A stretch of 64,000 nt of DNA from Anaerobacillus alkaliphilus (GTDB taxonomy: Bacteria > Bacillota > Bacilli > Bacillales > Anaerobacillaceae), in assembly GCF_004116265.1 (NCBI RefSeq), contig NZ_QOUX01000039.1:164725-228724 (forward strand), read 5' to 3'. The position numbers and the translations under genes were made by a program. Positions 36,039 through 45,859 of the stretch are shown here, piece after piece. Positions within the stretch are counted from its first letter, which is position 1; each line of letters begins with the position of its first letter. The notes under the pieces were generated by a model that was not told the origin of the DNA, searched no databases, and worked only from the letters and a program-made list of their open reading frames with translations.

Positions 36039-37652
36039 ATGTTACAAAATGATGCACTAAGTTATCCATATGCTTCACAACGTATGACTACATATGCTCA
36101 AAATGGGATGGTAGCTACTTCACAACCATTAGCAGCACAAGCTGGATTAGATATTCTGAAAAAGGGTGGCAACGCTATCGATGCAGCAATTGCTACTGCT
36201 GCCTGCTTAACTGTAGTTGAGCCAACTTCTAACGGAATTGGTGGAGATGCCTTTGCTCTTGTTTGGACAAAAGGAAAGCTTCATGGTTTAAATTCAAGTG
36301 GTCCTTCTCCTACATCTATTTCGATTGACAAAGTGAAAGAGAGAGGTCTAGAAGAAATACCAAAGTTTGGTTGGGTACCTGTGACAGTTCCAGGAGCTCC
36401 AGCTGCATGGGTAGAGTTGTCGGAAAAGTTTGGTAAACTCCCTTTAACAGAGGTTCTGCAGCCGGCGATTGATTACGCACAAAATGGCTATCCGTTGTCA
36501 CCAATATTAAGTTTTTATTGGGAACAGGCATTTAAAGGCTATTCTAATAACCTAAAAGGTGATGAATTTAAGCACTGGTTTGAGACGTTTGCACCTGACG
36601 GGAGAGCCCCAAAGGCTGGCGAGCTTTGGAAGTCTGAAGGTCATGCAAATACACTACGTCTGATTGCTGAAACAAAAGGAGAAGCATTCTATCAAGGTGA
36701 GCTAGCAGATAAAATCGATGAATTCTCAAAGAAATATGATGGATTTTTAACGAAAGAAGACTTAGCGGCATTTAAACCTGAGTGGGTCGATCCAATTAGC
36801 GTATCTTATCGCGGCTATGATGTGTGGGAAATCCCGCCGAATGGTCAAGGCTTAGTTGCCCTTATGGCATTGAATATTGCGAAAGGCTTCGAGTTCTCTG
36901 AGCGTGATACAGTTGAGACATTCCATAAGCAAATTGAAGCGATGAAATTAGCTTTTGGTGATGGATTAAAGTATATTACAGAAGCTGACAAAATGTCAGT
37001 TCAAACGGAGGAGCTGTTATCAGTAGAATATGCAGAGGCTAGACGCCAACTAATTACCGATGAAGCATTAACTCCTACCGCTGGTGAACCACCCCGAGGA
37101 GGAACGGTATACCTTGCAACAGCTGACAATGAAGGTAATATGGTTTCGTTCATTCAAAGTAATTATATGGGCTTCGGTTCTGGATTAGTTGTTCCTGGCA
37201 CTGGTATCGCATTACAAAACCGCGGACATAACTTTTCATTAGATGAAAACCATGATAACCGCCTTGAGCCTGGAAAACGAACGTTCCATACGATTATTCC
37301 TGGATTTTTAACGAAAGGTGATCAGCCAGTAGGGCCATTTGGTGTAATGGGTGGCTTTATGCAACCACAGGGGCACATGCAGGTAGTCATGAACGCCATT
37401 GACTTTAAACTTAATCCTCAAGCAGCTTTAGATGCACCACGCTGGCAGTGGATGGAAGGGAAAACGGTTCAGCTTGAACATACTGTACCGAACCATATTG
37501 CTCAAAGCTTAGCAAGAATGGGTCATAAGGTCGAGGTTGCTCATAATCCTGGTGGCTTTGGAAGAGGACAAATTATCTGGCGTGACCCGAAAACGGGAGT
37601 ACTAGCTGGAGGAACAGAATCAAGAACTGATGGTGCTATTGCCGCTTGGTAA
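36039..37652 (+). CDS. Gamma-glutamyltransferase family protein (YwrD-like)
   Basis: The 537-residue Ntn hydrolase has GGNAIDAAIATAACLTVVEP and NGIGGDAFALVW. The autocleavage site PPRGGTVYLATADNEGNM makes Thr the nucleophile of the small subunit, and SRTDGAIAAW ends the protein. There is no signal peptide, so it is cytoplasmic like YwrD. Start 36039 follows AAAGGAGG. It probably forms an operon with two chromate-transporter genes, as ywr genes do in B. subtilis. Confidence 0.9.
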   Translation: MLQNDALSYPYASQRMTTYAQNGMVATSQPLAAQAGLDILKKGGNAIDAAIATAACLTVVEPTSNGIGGDAFALVWTKGKLHGLNSSGPSPTSISIDKVKERGLEEIPKFGWVPVTVPGAPAAWVELSEKFGKLPLTEVLQPAIDYAQNGYPLSPILSFYWEQAFKGYSNNLKGDEFKHWFETFAPDGRAPKAGELWKSEGHANTLRLIAETKGEAFYQGELADKIDEFSKKYDGFLTKEDLAAFKPEWVDPISVSYRGYDVWEIPPNGQGLVALMALNIAKGFEFSERDTVETFHKQIEAMKLAFGDGLKYITEADKMSVQTEELLSVEYAEARRQLITDEALTPTAGEPPRGGTVYLATADNEGNMVSFIQSNYMGFGSGLVVPGTGIALQNRGHNFSLDENHDNRLEPGKRTFHTIIPGFLTKGDQPVGPFGVMGGFMQPQGHMQVVMNAIDFKLNPQAALDAPRWQWMEGKTVQLEHTVPNHIAQSLARMGHKVEVAHNPGGFGRGQIIWRDPKTGVLAGGTESRTDGAIAAW

Positions 37653-37680
37653 GCACGCAGATAGAAAAGAGGAGTAACAA

Positions 37681-38253
37681 ATGAAGACGTATTACCAGCT
37701 TTTTGTAGCTTTTTTCAGGTCTGGGATACTCGGATATGGTGGAGGCCCTGCTTCCATCCCATTAGTACAAAAAGAAGTTGTAGATATATTTAAATGGATG
37801 GATAATGATGAGTTTGGGGATGTTCTAGCAATTGGAAATGCTCTCCCTGGACCAATAGCAACCAAAATGGCAGGTTATATTGGATACAGGGTAGCAGGAT
37901 TTATGGGGATGATTGTCGCTTTATCCGCAAGTATAGTACCTACCATCATTTTAATGATATTTATCTTAACATCTCTTTCTACATTTAGGGATCAGCCTTG
38001 GGTACATGGAGCAACAAGAGCAGTTGTACCTGTTGTAGGTGTAATGATGGCTGTTTTAACCTGGCAGTTCTTTGAGAACTCAATAAAAGGTCTAGGTTTG
38101 AACAAAAGTATTGTATTAATTATTGCTAGTTTTATCTTTATTGGACTTTTAAATCTTCATCCTGGAATTATTATTGTGGCATTACTTTTGTTTGCCTTAA
38201 CTAGATCCAACAAAGCATCAAAACCTAAGAAAGAAGGGGAAAAGAGCAAATGA
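37681..38253 (+). CDS. Half-size chromate transporter (CHR family), subunit 1
   Basis: The 190-residue protein has about five to six transmembrane segments and CHR marks GYGGGPASIPLVQKEVV and ALGNALPGPIATKMAGYIG-type residues (IGNALPGPIATKMAGYIGY). Short-chain CHR proteins work as pairs of opposite topology. It is 28 bases after the GGT gene and overlaps subunit 2 by four bases. Confidence 0.9.
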   Translation: MKTYYQLFVAFFRSGILGYGGGPASIPLVQKEVVDIFKWMDNDEFGDVLAIGNALPGPIATKMAGYIGYRVAGFMGMIVALSASIVPTIILMIFILTSLSTFRDQPWVHGATRAVVPVVGVMMAVLTWQFFENSIKGLGLNKSIVLIIASFIFIGLLNLHPGIIIVALLLFALTRSNKASKPKKEGEKSK

Positions 38254-38780
38254 TTTTTTGGGAGATATTTTTAGCGTTTTTTATCCCTGGAATAATTGGG
38301 TATGGTGGAGGCCCTGCTTCAATTCCGTTAATTGAATATGAGGTTGTTCATCGCTATGGTTGGTTATCAGTCGAAGAGTTTGGTGAGGTTTTGGCATTAG
38401 GTAATGCTTTACCAGGGCCAATTGCAACAAAAATGGCAGGTTATATTGGTTTTGAAGTAGGAGGTATACTAGGAGCTTCAATCGGTGTGTTTGCTACAGT
38501 TGCACCATCGTTGATCCTAATGATTGCTCTTCTAAGCTTGCTTATGAAATTTAAAGACTCACCTAAAGTGAAAGCAATGACAAACCTTGTGCGTCCAACA
38601 ATTGCAATCTTATTAGGTTTGATGGCATACCGATTCTTTGATAGCTCATATTTTCAAATCGGCTTTATTCAAACTGCGGCGTTAGTTATTATTTCATATC
38701 TATTGCTAGAAAAGGTGAAAGTGCACCCTGCTTATATAATAGCAGGAGCACTAATTTATGGTGGGATATTCTTAGGATAA
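38250..38780 (+). CDS. Half-size chromate transporter (CHR family), subunit 2
   Basis: The 176-residue partner repeats the same signatures (GYGGGPASIPLIEYEVV, LGNALPGPIATKMAGYIGF). ATGA overlap with subunit 1 indicates coupled translation. Together they may export chromate or a physiological anion such as sulfate; the GGT link hints at a glutathione- or thiol-related substrate (inference). Confidence 0.9.
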   Translation: MIFWEIFLAFFIPGIIGYGGGPASIPLIEYEVVHRYGWLSVEEFGEVLALGNALPGPIATKMAGYIGFEVGGILGASIGVFATVAPSLILMIALLSLLMKFKDSPKVKAMTNLVRPTIAILLGLMAYRFFDSSYFQIGFIQTAALVIISYLLLEKVKVHPAYIIAGALIYGGIFLG

Positions 38781-38786
38781 ATAAAG

Positions 38787-38828
38787 AAAATCGAGCAAAC
38801 CTTTGGAGGGTTTATGCTCGATTTTTTT
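38787..38828 (+). terminator. Rho-independent terminator of the GGT-chr operon
   Basis: AAATCGAGCA/TGCTCGATTT outer stem with an inner AAACC/GGGTT pair, then eight T residues. Confidence 0.92.
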
Positions 38829-38863
38829 TATTTTTGCTCAGTGCCGAGCTTTTGTTTTTTTAA

Positions 38864-39042
38864 GCGGACAGTGAAGCCGCTATTTTGCCAAAGAACGTTG
38901 ATTTGAACTTTTCGCGGACTCAGAAGACCTTATTTTACTGAAAGTCATTGATTTTGACCTATAATAAAGCAAATAGGTGCATCTGTGTCCGCGAAATTTA
39001 AAAAATGGCCTTTTTAGAAGAAATAAGGGCCTGTGTGTCCTC
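38864..39042. repeat. Cluster of four ~50-bp repeats, two direct and two inverted
   Basis: GCGGAC-headed units begin at 38864 and 38914 (period 50, roughly 70% alike over 46 bp). Two inverted units end in GTCCGC at 38987-38992 and the diverged GTCCTC at 39037-39042, again 50 apart. The whole can fold into a large cruciform or hairpin. No coding potential. Confidence 0.7.
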
Positions 39043-39084
39043 TAAATTAGCCAGCGACAATACTTAAGCCATCCATCTATCAAA

Positions 39085-39611
39085 ATCGTTACTTCACTCT
39101 AATTTCATCTTGTTCTAAGAAGACATGAACTGTATCAACATGGTCCTGATCAATGATTAGATCCTTAATGATCCTCAATTTGATCTTGGATCACGCGGCG
39201 GAGAGGCCGTGCTCCAAACGCTGGATTAACTCCAAGCTCGGTCAATTTGACATTTACTTCTTCTGTAACGGTCATTGTAATGCCTTGTTCTCCTAACTTC
39301 TCCACTAAATCTCCTAGCATAATATCAACAATTTTTACTAATTCATCTTTGTCTAGGTGATTAAACTCGATGATAGCGTCAAATCGATTTAAAAACTCGG
39401 GTCTGAAGTAGTCAGCTAGTTTCTCTTTAGACAGTAGCTTGATCTTAGTGCTCAATTGAATTAAAACCTAGTGAATTCTTTTTCTTATGACTCACTCCAG
39501 CATTTGATGTCATAATAATTACTGCTTCTTTGAAGCTTACAACACGCCCCTGACTATCAGTTAAGCGACCATCTTCCATGATTTGTAGGAACATATTCAT
39601 TTTAGTCAAAT
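39085..39611 (-). pseudogene. clpE: Decayed C-terminal fragment of a ClpE/ClpC-type AAA+ ATPase
   Basis: Frame 1 (39611 down to 39445) reads [18 protein letters not shown] and [15 protein letters not shown], then stops. A shifted frame (39455-39165) continues YFRPEFLNRFDAIIEFNHL and GVNPAFGARPLRRVIQDQIE; a further shift is needed for the last residues. These are the second AAA+ module and C-terminal domain of Clp ATPases, most like ClpE. The first ~500 residues are missing, so it is a truncated, frameshifted remnant beside the membrane-protein gene. Confidence 0.88.
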
Positions 39612-40568
39612 CTATGCAAAACGATAATAGATGAGTAAGATTGTTGCCAACACAAAAATGAAATTTAAAAAGATGAAGATAATCTGATCAATCTTCCTCG
39701 AATGCATTTGTACAGGTGGGTTATAAAAGCTTGTGTTTTCAATAATAAACGTTATTAAAATGATATGAACAATAAAGTGACCAATAACCTCAAGGAGTCC
39801 AAATAACATTGTCGTAGACACAAAAATAAGTGTCAGTACCAATGCAAGAAGTCTGTTGAGTACACCTACGACAAGAAGGTACCCTACAACAAATTCTATG
39901 AATGCACTCAGTAGAACAAATGAAGCCGGATCAAAGCCAAAAGTGGGTACGGCATGGTTTATTACAATATCGACACTCATCTCTTGATAAACCCACTTTT
40001 CAACAGCAACCCAACAAAGTGAAAGACCAGTACCTAAATAAAGTGCAGGCATCCCTAATCTCTCGAAGCGTGTTCTTTGCGTCAGGAGGGCAAATGCGAG
40101 TGCCAAATAAAAGGCATAATCAAGCATATGAAAAAGCCCAATATGTAATAACGCATCAAAAAACAAAGCAAAAAGCCCAATTGCCCCAATTTTCGTAGCT
40201 ATATGGTGAGGAATTAATAACAAGATGACTACAGTAATTCCTAAAATCAATGAAAAAGTTGTTAAGTGGATTTCAGGAGCTAAAATTGAATCCCATAATA
40301 ACTGCAAGATAATTGCGATTGCGGTTCCATATTTTAAAATTAAACCTGTGTAAGGTTCAAGCCTAGATAGTTTACGATCAAAGGATTTAGCAACCTTTAA
40401 CTCCATTAACATAGGCACAATTTGCGGCAGAATAGCAAGGATTGCCGCAATGCCAATCGTAAGTAAAAAAAACTCCCATGTTAAGATATTTTCTATTGGT
40501 TCTCTGACCTGTGCTGCTTCTGTAAACCATTTTACGTGCTGGGCGCGAATGCTTAAATCGCTCATCAT
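39612..40568 (-). CDS. Polytopic membrane protein, unknown function
   Basis: The 318-residue protein has about eight transmembrane segments over nearly its whole length. Short charged loops include MHSRKIDQ near the end. A DoxX-like feel ([25 protein letters not shown]) is noted but not decisive. Start ATG 40568 follows AGAGGTGATTGTC; the GTG in that site is not likely. Its stop touches the clpE remnant, suggesting a rearrangement just downstream. Confidence 0.65.
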   Translation of the reverse strand: MMSDLSIRAQHVKWFTEAAQVREPIENILTWEFFLLTIGIAAILAILPQIVPMLMELKVAKSFDRKLSRLEPYTGLILKYGTAIAIILQLLWDSILAPEIHLTTFSLILGITVVILLLIPHHIATKIGAIGLFALFFDALLHIGLFHMLDYAFYLALAFALLTQRTRFERLGMPALYLGTGLSLCWVAVEKWVYQEMSVDIVINHAVPTFGFDPASFVLLSAFIEFVVGYLLVVGVLNRLLALVLTLIFVSTTMLFGLLEVIGHFIVHIILITFIIENTSFYNPPVQMHSRKIDQIIFIFLNFIFVLATILLIYYRFA

Positions 40569-40711
40569 GACAATCACCTCTAGGAAAGAGTATTTCCTAA
40601 ATAGGAAATTATTATTTTTTATAAGATCGATAAATAGTTTGAAAAATTCAGCAGGACAATTTACACTAGAAAAAAGGGAATTACTGTTAATACATCTGGT
40701 GAGGTGAAAGG

Positions 40712-41182
40712 ATGGCAGTAAGAAGTGAGTTATGGATAAAAAGACTATTAGCAGATCGTTATCGTGCGAGTTTCAGCATGAGGTTCTTGAGTTTCTGTTA
40801 TGACATGTTGGGTTTATTTTTACTATGGCTTCTTATTTATTCAGTAATTACGGGTTGGCTTGTCATTTCTGCTGAAGTTTCCCCCTTTGATTATTCATAT
40901 CTACGAGAGCATAAACCGCACTTGTTATATCTAGCTCTCGGATGGGTTACTTTCTTCTATATCTTCATTTTCCCACTAATTAATGCTGAGAGACAGACAA
41001 TGGGAATGATGCTGATTGGATTAAAAATAGTTGATGAGAACGCAGAGAAACTTACGAGGGTAGGCTTTCTTAAAAGAGAGTGTTTGAAATGGGTGTTGTT
41101 TCCAGGCTTTTTCTTAACCTTAACAAGTGAAAAACAATCCTTGGCTGATAAGCTAAGTAAAACATTTATAACTTCATATTAA
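40712..41182 (+). CDS. RDD family membrane protein
   Basis: The 156-residue protein has two to three transmembrane segments and the RDD layout: ASFSMRFLSFCYDML near the start, QTMGMMLIGLKIVDENAE after the second helix, LKRECLKWVLFPGF and SLADKLSKTFI at the end. In this copy the canonical Arg-Asp-Asp is partly altered. Function unknown; some relatives move Na+ or H+ in alkaliphiles. Confidence 0.75.
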   Translation: MAVRSELWIKRLLADRYRASFSMRFLSFCYDMLGLFLLWLLIYSVITGWLVISAEVSPFDYSYLREHKPHLLYLALGWVTFFYIFIFPLINAERQTMGMMLIGLKIVDENAEKLTRVGFLKRECLKWVLFPGFFLTLTSEKQSLADKLSKTFITSY

Positions 41183-41211
41183 AAATCACCTTGGTGTCCA
41201 AGGTGATTTTT
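41182..41211. terminator. Bidirectional terminator between convergent genes
   Basis: Perfect stem AAAATCACCTTGG/CCAAGGTGATTTT with a 3-base loop. Confidence 0.92.
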
Positions 41212-41217
41212 CACATT

Positions 41218-42180
41218 TTAGGGCGTAATTACGACACTTCCATTATATAAATGGGCTTCAACAGCTTCATGAGCTTTGTCCGCTTCTTCAAAACGAAACG
41301 TTTTTCCAACTAAGGCAGTGAGTTGATGCTCGGACAACAGACGGCTAATTTCATTTCCGGCAGCAATCTGATGTGATTTAGGAACTGTAAATAAGAGTAT
41401 TCCTAAGAGAGAGGCGTTTTTAAAATTTAGTAGTCGCCACGGAAGCTCCGGTGTATTATTCTTTGGAGAACCTACAGTAATAATTCGACCTCCAATAGAT
41501 AGCATTTGCAGATCTTGATCAATGTTTTCACTTAAAGAAACGTCAAGAATAACATCTAGGCCAGAATTTTCTGTAAAAATACTTACTTTTTCAGTTACAC
41601 TTTCTTCTGTATAGATAATAACTTCATCTGCTCCAGCTGCTTTAGCTATGTCCGCTTTTACTTGGTTGGAAGCGGTAGCAATAATATAAGCGCCAGTTTG
41701 ACGAGCTAATTGAATGGCTGCATGTCCGACAGCTCCTGCTCCACCGTATATTAAAATTTTTTCATCTTTCTTTAAATTTGCTCTGTAAAAAAGGGCTAAG
41801 TGTGCCGTCATAAATGCCATTGCCAGTGCTGCGCCGTCAACGAAAGATAGATGTGAAGGAAGCGGAAAAATTTGTTCTTCTTCTACAGCAATAAACTCGG
41901 CCGCAGTTCCCTTAATGTTTGATCCCCAAACACGATCACCTGGCTGCCATTTAGTCACAACTGAACCTACCGCTACAATTGTACCGGCTAGATCAAAGTG
42001 AGGAATTTGTGGAAACGAGTCCACTGGCCGAATTCCTGAACGAAAATATGTATCAACAGGATTAATCCCACTAGCTCCAATCTCAATTAAAACTTCATTT
42101 TCTTTAACCGATGGTTTATCTAGTTCTACTACTTCTAGAACTTCTGGTTTTCCTTGCTTTTGGTAAACAACAGCTCTCAT
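41218..42180 (-). CDS. Quinone oxidoreductase/zinc-binding alcohol dehydrogenase family protein
   Basis: The 320-residue MDR-superfamily enzyme has MRAVVYQKQGKPEVLEV, GINPVDTYFRSG, AGTIVAVG, the NADPH loop IYGGAGAVGHAAIQLA and a VGKTFRFEEADKAHEAVE end. Zinc-ligand cysteines are absent, so it is a QOR-type NADPH:quinone or enone reductase. Start ATG 42180 follows AAAAGGAG, preferable to the upstream ATG at 42210, which overlaps the neighbouring gene. Confidence 0.9.
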   Translation of the reverse strand: MRAVVYQKQGKPEVLEVVELDKPSVKENEVLIEIGASGINPVDTYFRSGIRPVDSFPQIPHFDLAGTIVAVGSVVTKWQPGDRVWGSNIKGTAAEFIAVEEEQIFPLPSHLSFVDGAALAMAFMTAHLALFYRANLKKDEKILIYGGAGAVGHAAIQLARQTGAYIIATASNQVKADIAKAAGADEVIIYTEESVTEKVSIFTENSGLDVILDVSLSENIDQDLQMLSIGGRIITVGSPKNNTPELPWRLLNFKNASLLGILLFTVPKSHQIAAGNEISRLLSEHQLTALVGKTFRFEEADKAHEAVEAHLYNGSVVITP

Positions 42181-42202
42181 AACATCGACTCCTTTTATTT
42201 TT

Positions 42203-42724
42203 CTATTCATTTATTTCTTCAAATAGTTCTAATGATCCTTGTAGTAGGCTAATAATTTCTGGAAAATCTGAGATATGTGACTCGTTAATTTTCCGATCAA
42301 ACTGAAGTGTTGTACTTAAATAATACTGAGGTTGTTTGTTTTTATTCCAATCGAAAGAGATTTGTTGTGAAATCTTTGGACGATTATCCCATAAAGATGC
42401 TAACCTATCTTGGAAAGAGGCAGGTAATACCTCGACTTCTTTTATTGGGCCTCTAACTGACAAGAGCAAATTACAGCCAGGGTGTTTTTCGTTTTCAAGA
42501 ATTTCCCCATATAAATCAGCAGATTCAGCCTCTAATCTAATTGTTGCTTTATAAAGAGGTGACGTGCCAAGTAATTGAAACGTGATAGCATAATACCTAG
42601 ACATTGTTGCTAAGTTCACACAATCCTGCCTATCAATAATGACTATTTCACCGTTTAAATCACGTTCGTAAATTTCCCCTTCCACAACAACCTTTAGATT
42701 TTCATAAATTGTTGGATCAAACAT
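42203..42724 (-). CDS. Conserved hypothetical protein, about 173 residues
   Basis: Start ATG 42724 is 8 bases after AAAGGGG (ATG 42730 is too close). Acidic, soluble, mixed alpha/beta: YENLKVVVEGEIYERDLNG, RYYAITFQL, PLYKATIRLEAESAD. No motif recognised. It ends 22 bases before the quinone reductase start and is probably co-transcribed with it. Confidence 0.65.
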   Translation of the reverse strand: MFDPTIYENLKVVVEGEIYERDLNGEIVIIDRQDCVNLATMSRYYAITFQLLGTSPLYKATIRLEAESADLYGEILENEKHPGCNLLLSVRGPIKEVEVLPASFQDRLASLWDNRPKISQQISFDWNKNKQPQYYLSTTLQFDRKINESHISDFPEIISLLQGSLELFEEINE

Positions 42725-42800
42725 TGACATTACCCCTTTTATGTAATTCTTTCTTTATTATAGATAAGCTTAACTGGAAACCCAAACAAAACATTTAGAC

Positions 42801-42831
42801 AAAAAAAACCGAACGCGTTTTAGCGTCCGGT
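42801..42831 (-). terminator. Rho-independent terminator for the small gene at 42844-43068
   Basis: ACCG.ACGC/GCGT.CGGT stem; on the minus strand it runs into eight T residues. Confidence 0.85.
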
Positions 42832-42843
42832 CAGTTTACTGTC

Positions 42844-43068
42844 TTAGTCAAAATGAACTCTCGTGCCATGTTCATAGCTAGCATCGTCATGATTCATGCC
42901 GCCTCTAGACATTATTTCTCTCACGATCTCTCGGTGTATCGTCACACCTTCAGAATTTAAATAAGGAACAACCTGCTGTAGATTGTGATGGAAATATGCT
43001 AACTCTTGATTGGTCCAATCTGTCTTTGACATCATAGATAACTCAGTCATATCTCGGCCAACATACAT
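42844..43068 (-). CDS. Small hypothetical protein, 74 residues
   Basis: Helical, His- and Met-rich: WTNQELAYFHHNLQQVVPYL, IHREIVREIMSRGGMNHDD and a final EHGTRVHFD. Starts ATG 43068 after AGGAGGGCACTC. No family recognised. Divergent from fabL and has its own terminator, so it is a stand-alone gene. Confidence 0.65.
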   Translation of the reverse strand: MYVGRDMTELSMMSKTDWTNQELAYFHHNLQQVVPYLNSEGVTIHREIVREIMSRGGMNHDDASYEHGTRVHFD

Positions 43069-43170
43069 GAGAGTGCCCTCCTATGGTAAGACAATTGATG
43101 AGTTTTATCATCATGCTTAGTCTTTGTAGTCTCAATTGAAACTATTCGATATAATAGATGGTATACATAG

Positions 43171-43938
<768 letters not shown>

Positions 43939-43987
43939 TTTAATACTTTATTTTACTAAAACTTTACTTTATTTTTTCGGATAAAAA

Positions 43988-44022
43988 CACCTCCCGTGGA
44001 GATATTAATTTATGTGGAGGTG
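43988..44022 (+). promoter_or_regulatory. Anti-Shine-Dalgarno element in the sspE leader
   Basis: CACCTCC (43988-43994) is a perfect 7-base complement of the ribosome-binding site GGAGGTG (44016-44022), with a 21-base AT-rich loop. Confidence 0.45.
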
Positions 44023-44028
44023 ATACTC

Positions 44029-44187
44029 ATGAAACAAAATCAAGCATCTAAAACAAATGCACAAAAAGTAAGACAACAAAACCAAGCTTCTGCTCAAGGC
44101 TTAAGCCAAGAGTTTGCTAGCGAAACAGACGCTCAAGAAGTAAGACAACAAAACCAACAATCAGCTTCTAGAAAAAACCAACAATAA
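44029..44187 (+). CDS. sspE: Gamma-type small acid-soluble spore protein
   Basis: The 52-residue peptide contains two copies of a Gln/Asn/Ala-rich repeat: TNAQKVRQQNQAS and TDAQEVRQQNQQS, separated by LSQEFASE, a germination-protease-type site. It is a forespore amino-acid reserve that does not bind DNA. Start ATG 44029 follows GTGGAGGTG. Shorter than B. subtilis SspE (84). Strong terminator after it. Confidence 0.93.
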   Translation: MKQNQASKTNAQKVRQQNQASAQGLSQEFASETDAQEVRQQNQQSASRKNQQ

Positions 44188-44193
44188 TCACAC

Positions 44194-44228
44194 AAAAAGC
44201 ACTCCTTTTAAACGAAGGAGTGCTTTTT
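44194..44228 (+). terminator. Rho-independent terminator of sspE
   Basis: AAAAAGCACTCCTT/AAGGAGTGCTTTTT stem with a 7-base loop. Confidence 0.95.
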
Positions 44229-44360
44229 CATTGTTTACCACAACCACGTCATACACTATTCTACAAAACCTCCTAACCGTCAACAAAACTAGTCAAAGGA
44301 ACTTTTCTTTTTAGAGTGAATTTAATTAGTTGAGAACGAACAGGTGAAGGAGAGAACATA

Positions 44361-44654
44361 ATGGAAGCCAATGATTTTGATAAACTAATTCAGATACAAG
44401 TTGAAATTGCTGATCAAATTCTCTCTATAGAAAATGAAATTAAGTACTATGAACGACTTGAACAGGATCTGGTAATTAAGCGAGATCGGGAGTTACATAA
44501 ACAAATATTGGGATGTAAGGATGAGAAAGTCGAAACTGAATTTGCGATTCATTACATTCAAGTGAAATTACAACAAAAAAGAGAGTTATTTCACCATTTG
44601 ACTAAAGCCTTTCAACATCGATCCGAGGAATATATTGAAACGATATATGGCTAA
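44361..44654 (+). CDS. ygaB: YgaB-like coiled-coil protein
   Basis: The 97-residue all-helical protein (FDKLIQIQVEIADQILSIENE, then HYIQVKLQQKRELFHHLTKAF) sits exactly where B. subtilis has ygaB, after sspE. A GAAGGAGAG site precedes ATG 44361. Function unknown; identity is mainly from synteny. Confidence 0.75.
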   Translation: MEANDFDKLIQIQVEIADQILSIENEIKYYERLEQDLVIKRDRELHKQILGCKDEKVETEFAIHYIQVKLQQKRELFHHLTKAFQHRSEEYIETIYG

Positions 44655-44680
44655 ACATCGAAAATTGAAAATATTTATTT

Positions 44681-44712
44681 AACCACCCTAAAAAAAGGGT
44701 GGTTGTTTCATT
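44681..44712 (+). terminator. Rho-independent terminator after ygaB
   Basis: AACCACCCT/AGGGTGGTT stem with an A-rich loop, followed by TGTTTC. Confidence 0.8.
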
Positions 44713-44817
44713 TCAAAATCCTTTGTAAAACTGTATAATGATATAGATAGCAAAATTAGTCACATTATTAGGAAAAAAGTTTTCAAGTATTTCAAGGTCA
44801 AAGGAGGTTGGAGGTCA

Positions 44818-45267
44818 TTGTTTTTTAAAAAAAGAAACCAAAAACAGAAAGGAGTAGTACAGTATCAAGCTATTAATGTATCTATTGAACAAGTGAGACA
44901 AGCTGTTAATGAATATGCGGACGGATTAGCAAAAGGCATCTCACTTCGCTCAATTGTACGAGATGATCACTCCATCGATGTTGATGTATTGAAAGGAATT
45001 TTAAAGGGGATCCCTAATCGTCCTTTTTATATGTCAAAAGAAACGTTTGAAATATTTGAATTAGCTGAACTTCCTGAGCAGATTGACAATGTTCAAAAAG
45101 CAGTAGATCAGTTTATACAGGAGAACGGTGAAGAACCAGTGATACCGGGTAACGCGGATAGGAAAATTAGTTATCACTTAATCAGGCATTATTTGCATGA
45201 TGAACCTATAGTAGAATTGTACCTTGATAAACACGATAGAATGGTGACTCACCGACGTCCAGAATAA
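44818..45267 (+). CDS. DUF3939-like protein
   Basis: The 149-residue soluble protein opens with a basic FFKKRNQKQKG. The region INVSIEQVRQAVNEYADGL, SLRSIVRDDHSIDVDVLKGIL and YHLIRHYLHDEPIVELYLDKHD follows. It resembles DUF3939 proteins from Bacillus as recalled. The TTG start follows GGAGGTCA closely, and a stronger AAAGGAGG lies further upstream. It ends 18 bases before ygaC and is likely co-transcribed. Confidence 0.65.
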   Translation: MFFKKRNQKQKGVVQYQAINVSIEQVRQAVNEYADGLAKGISLRSIVRDDHSIDVDVLKGILKGIPNRPFYMSKETFEIFELAELPEQIDNVQKAVDQFIQENGEEPVIPGNADRKISYHLIRHYLHDEPIVELYLDKHDRMVTHRRPE

Positions 45268-45285
45268 TTTAGAAAGGAGCAAGGT

Positions 45286-45816
45286 ATGAGTTTCCCAAAG
45301 ACAGGAAGCAGCATTCAAGTCCAGAGCTATAAGCATAATGGCACAATACATCGAATTTGGGAAGAAACCATTGTGTTAAAAGGGACGTCAAACGTAGTAA
45401 TTGGTGGAAACGATCGCATTTTAGTCAAGGAATCAGATGGAAGACATTGGCGAACGCGTGAGCCAGCAATTTGTTATTTTGATTCAGAGAAATGGTTTAA
45501 TACAATTGGGATGATTCGATCAGACGGAATTTATTATTATTGCAACCTTGGAACACCGTTCACGTGGGACAAAGAAGCATTAAAATATATTGATTACGAT
45601 CTGGATATTAAGGTGTTTCCTGATATGACGTATGTGATCTTAGATGAAGATGAGTACGAACAACACCGGAAACAAATGAAGTATCCACCTGAGTTAGATA
45701 ATATCATTAAAGCGAGTATGACCGAGTTAATTAGCTGGATAACTCAAAGAAAAGGGCCGTTTGATCCGCATTTCGTGGAAATGTGGTATGAAAGATTTTT
45801 ACAGCACCGTGATTAG
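45286..45816 (+). CDS. ygaC: Nucleoside tri-/diphosphatase (DUF402, YgaC/Ntdp)
   Basis: The 176-residue protein follows the Ntdp family: [39 protein letters not shown], the metal-binding acidic stretch [24 protein letters not shown] (shown in part) and LDEDEYE. It hydrolyses nucleoside tri- and diphosphates with Mn2+ or Co2+. Good AAAGGAGCAAGG site. Synteny with B. subtilis ygaC. Confidence 0.92.
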   Translation: MSFPKTGSSIQVQSYKHNGTIHRIWEETIVLKGTSNVVIGGNDRILVKESDGRHWRTREPAICYFDSEKWFNTIGMIRSDGIYYYCNLGTPFTWDKEALKYIDYDLDIKVFPDMTYVILDEDEYEQHRKQMKYPPELDNIIKASMTELISWITQRKGPFDPHFVEMWYERFLQHRD

Positions 45817-45826
45817 AATAAATACC

Positions 45827-45859
45827 TTTAACCTCGGCAAAACTTTCGTCGAGGTTAAA
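45827..45859 (+). terminator. Probable terminator after ygaC
   Basis: Perfect 10-bp stem TTTAACCTCG/CGAGGTTAAA with a weak T tail. Confidence 0.65.
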
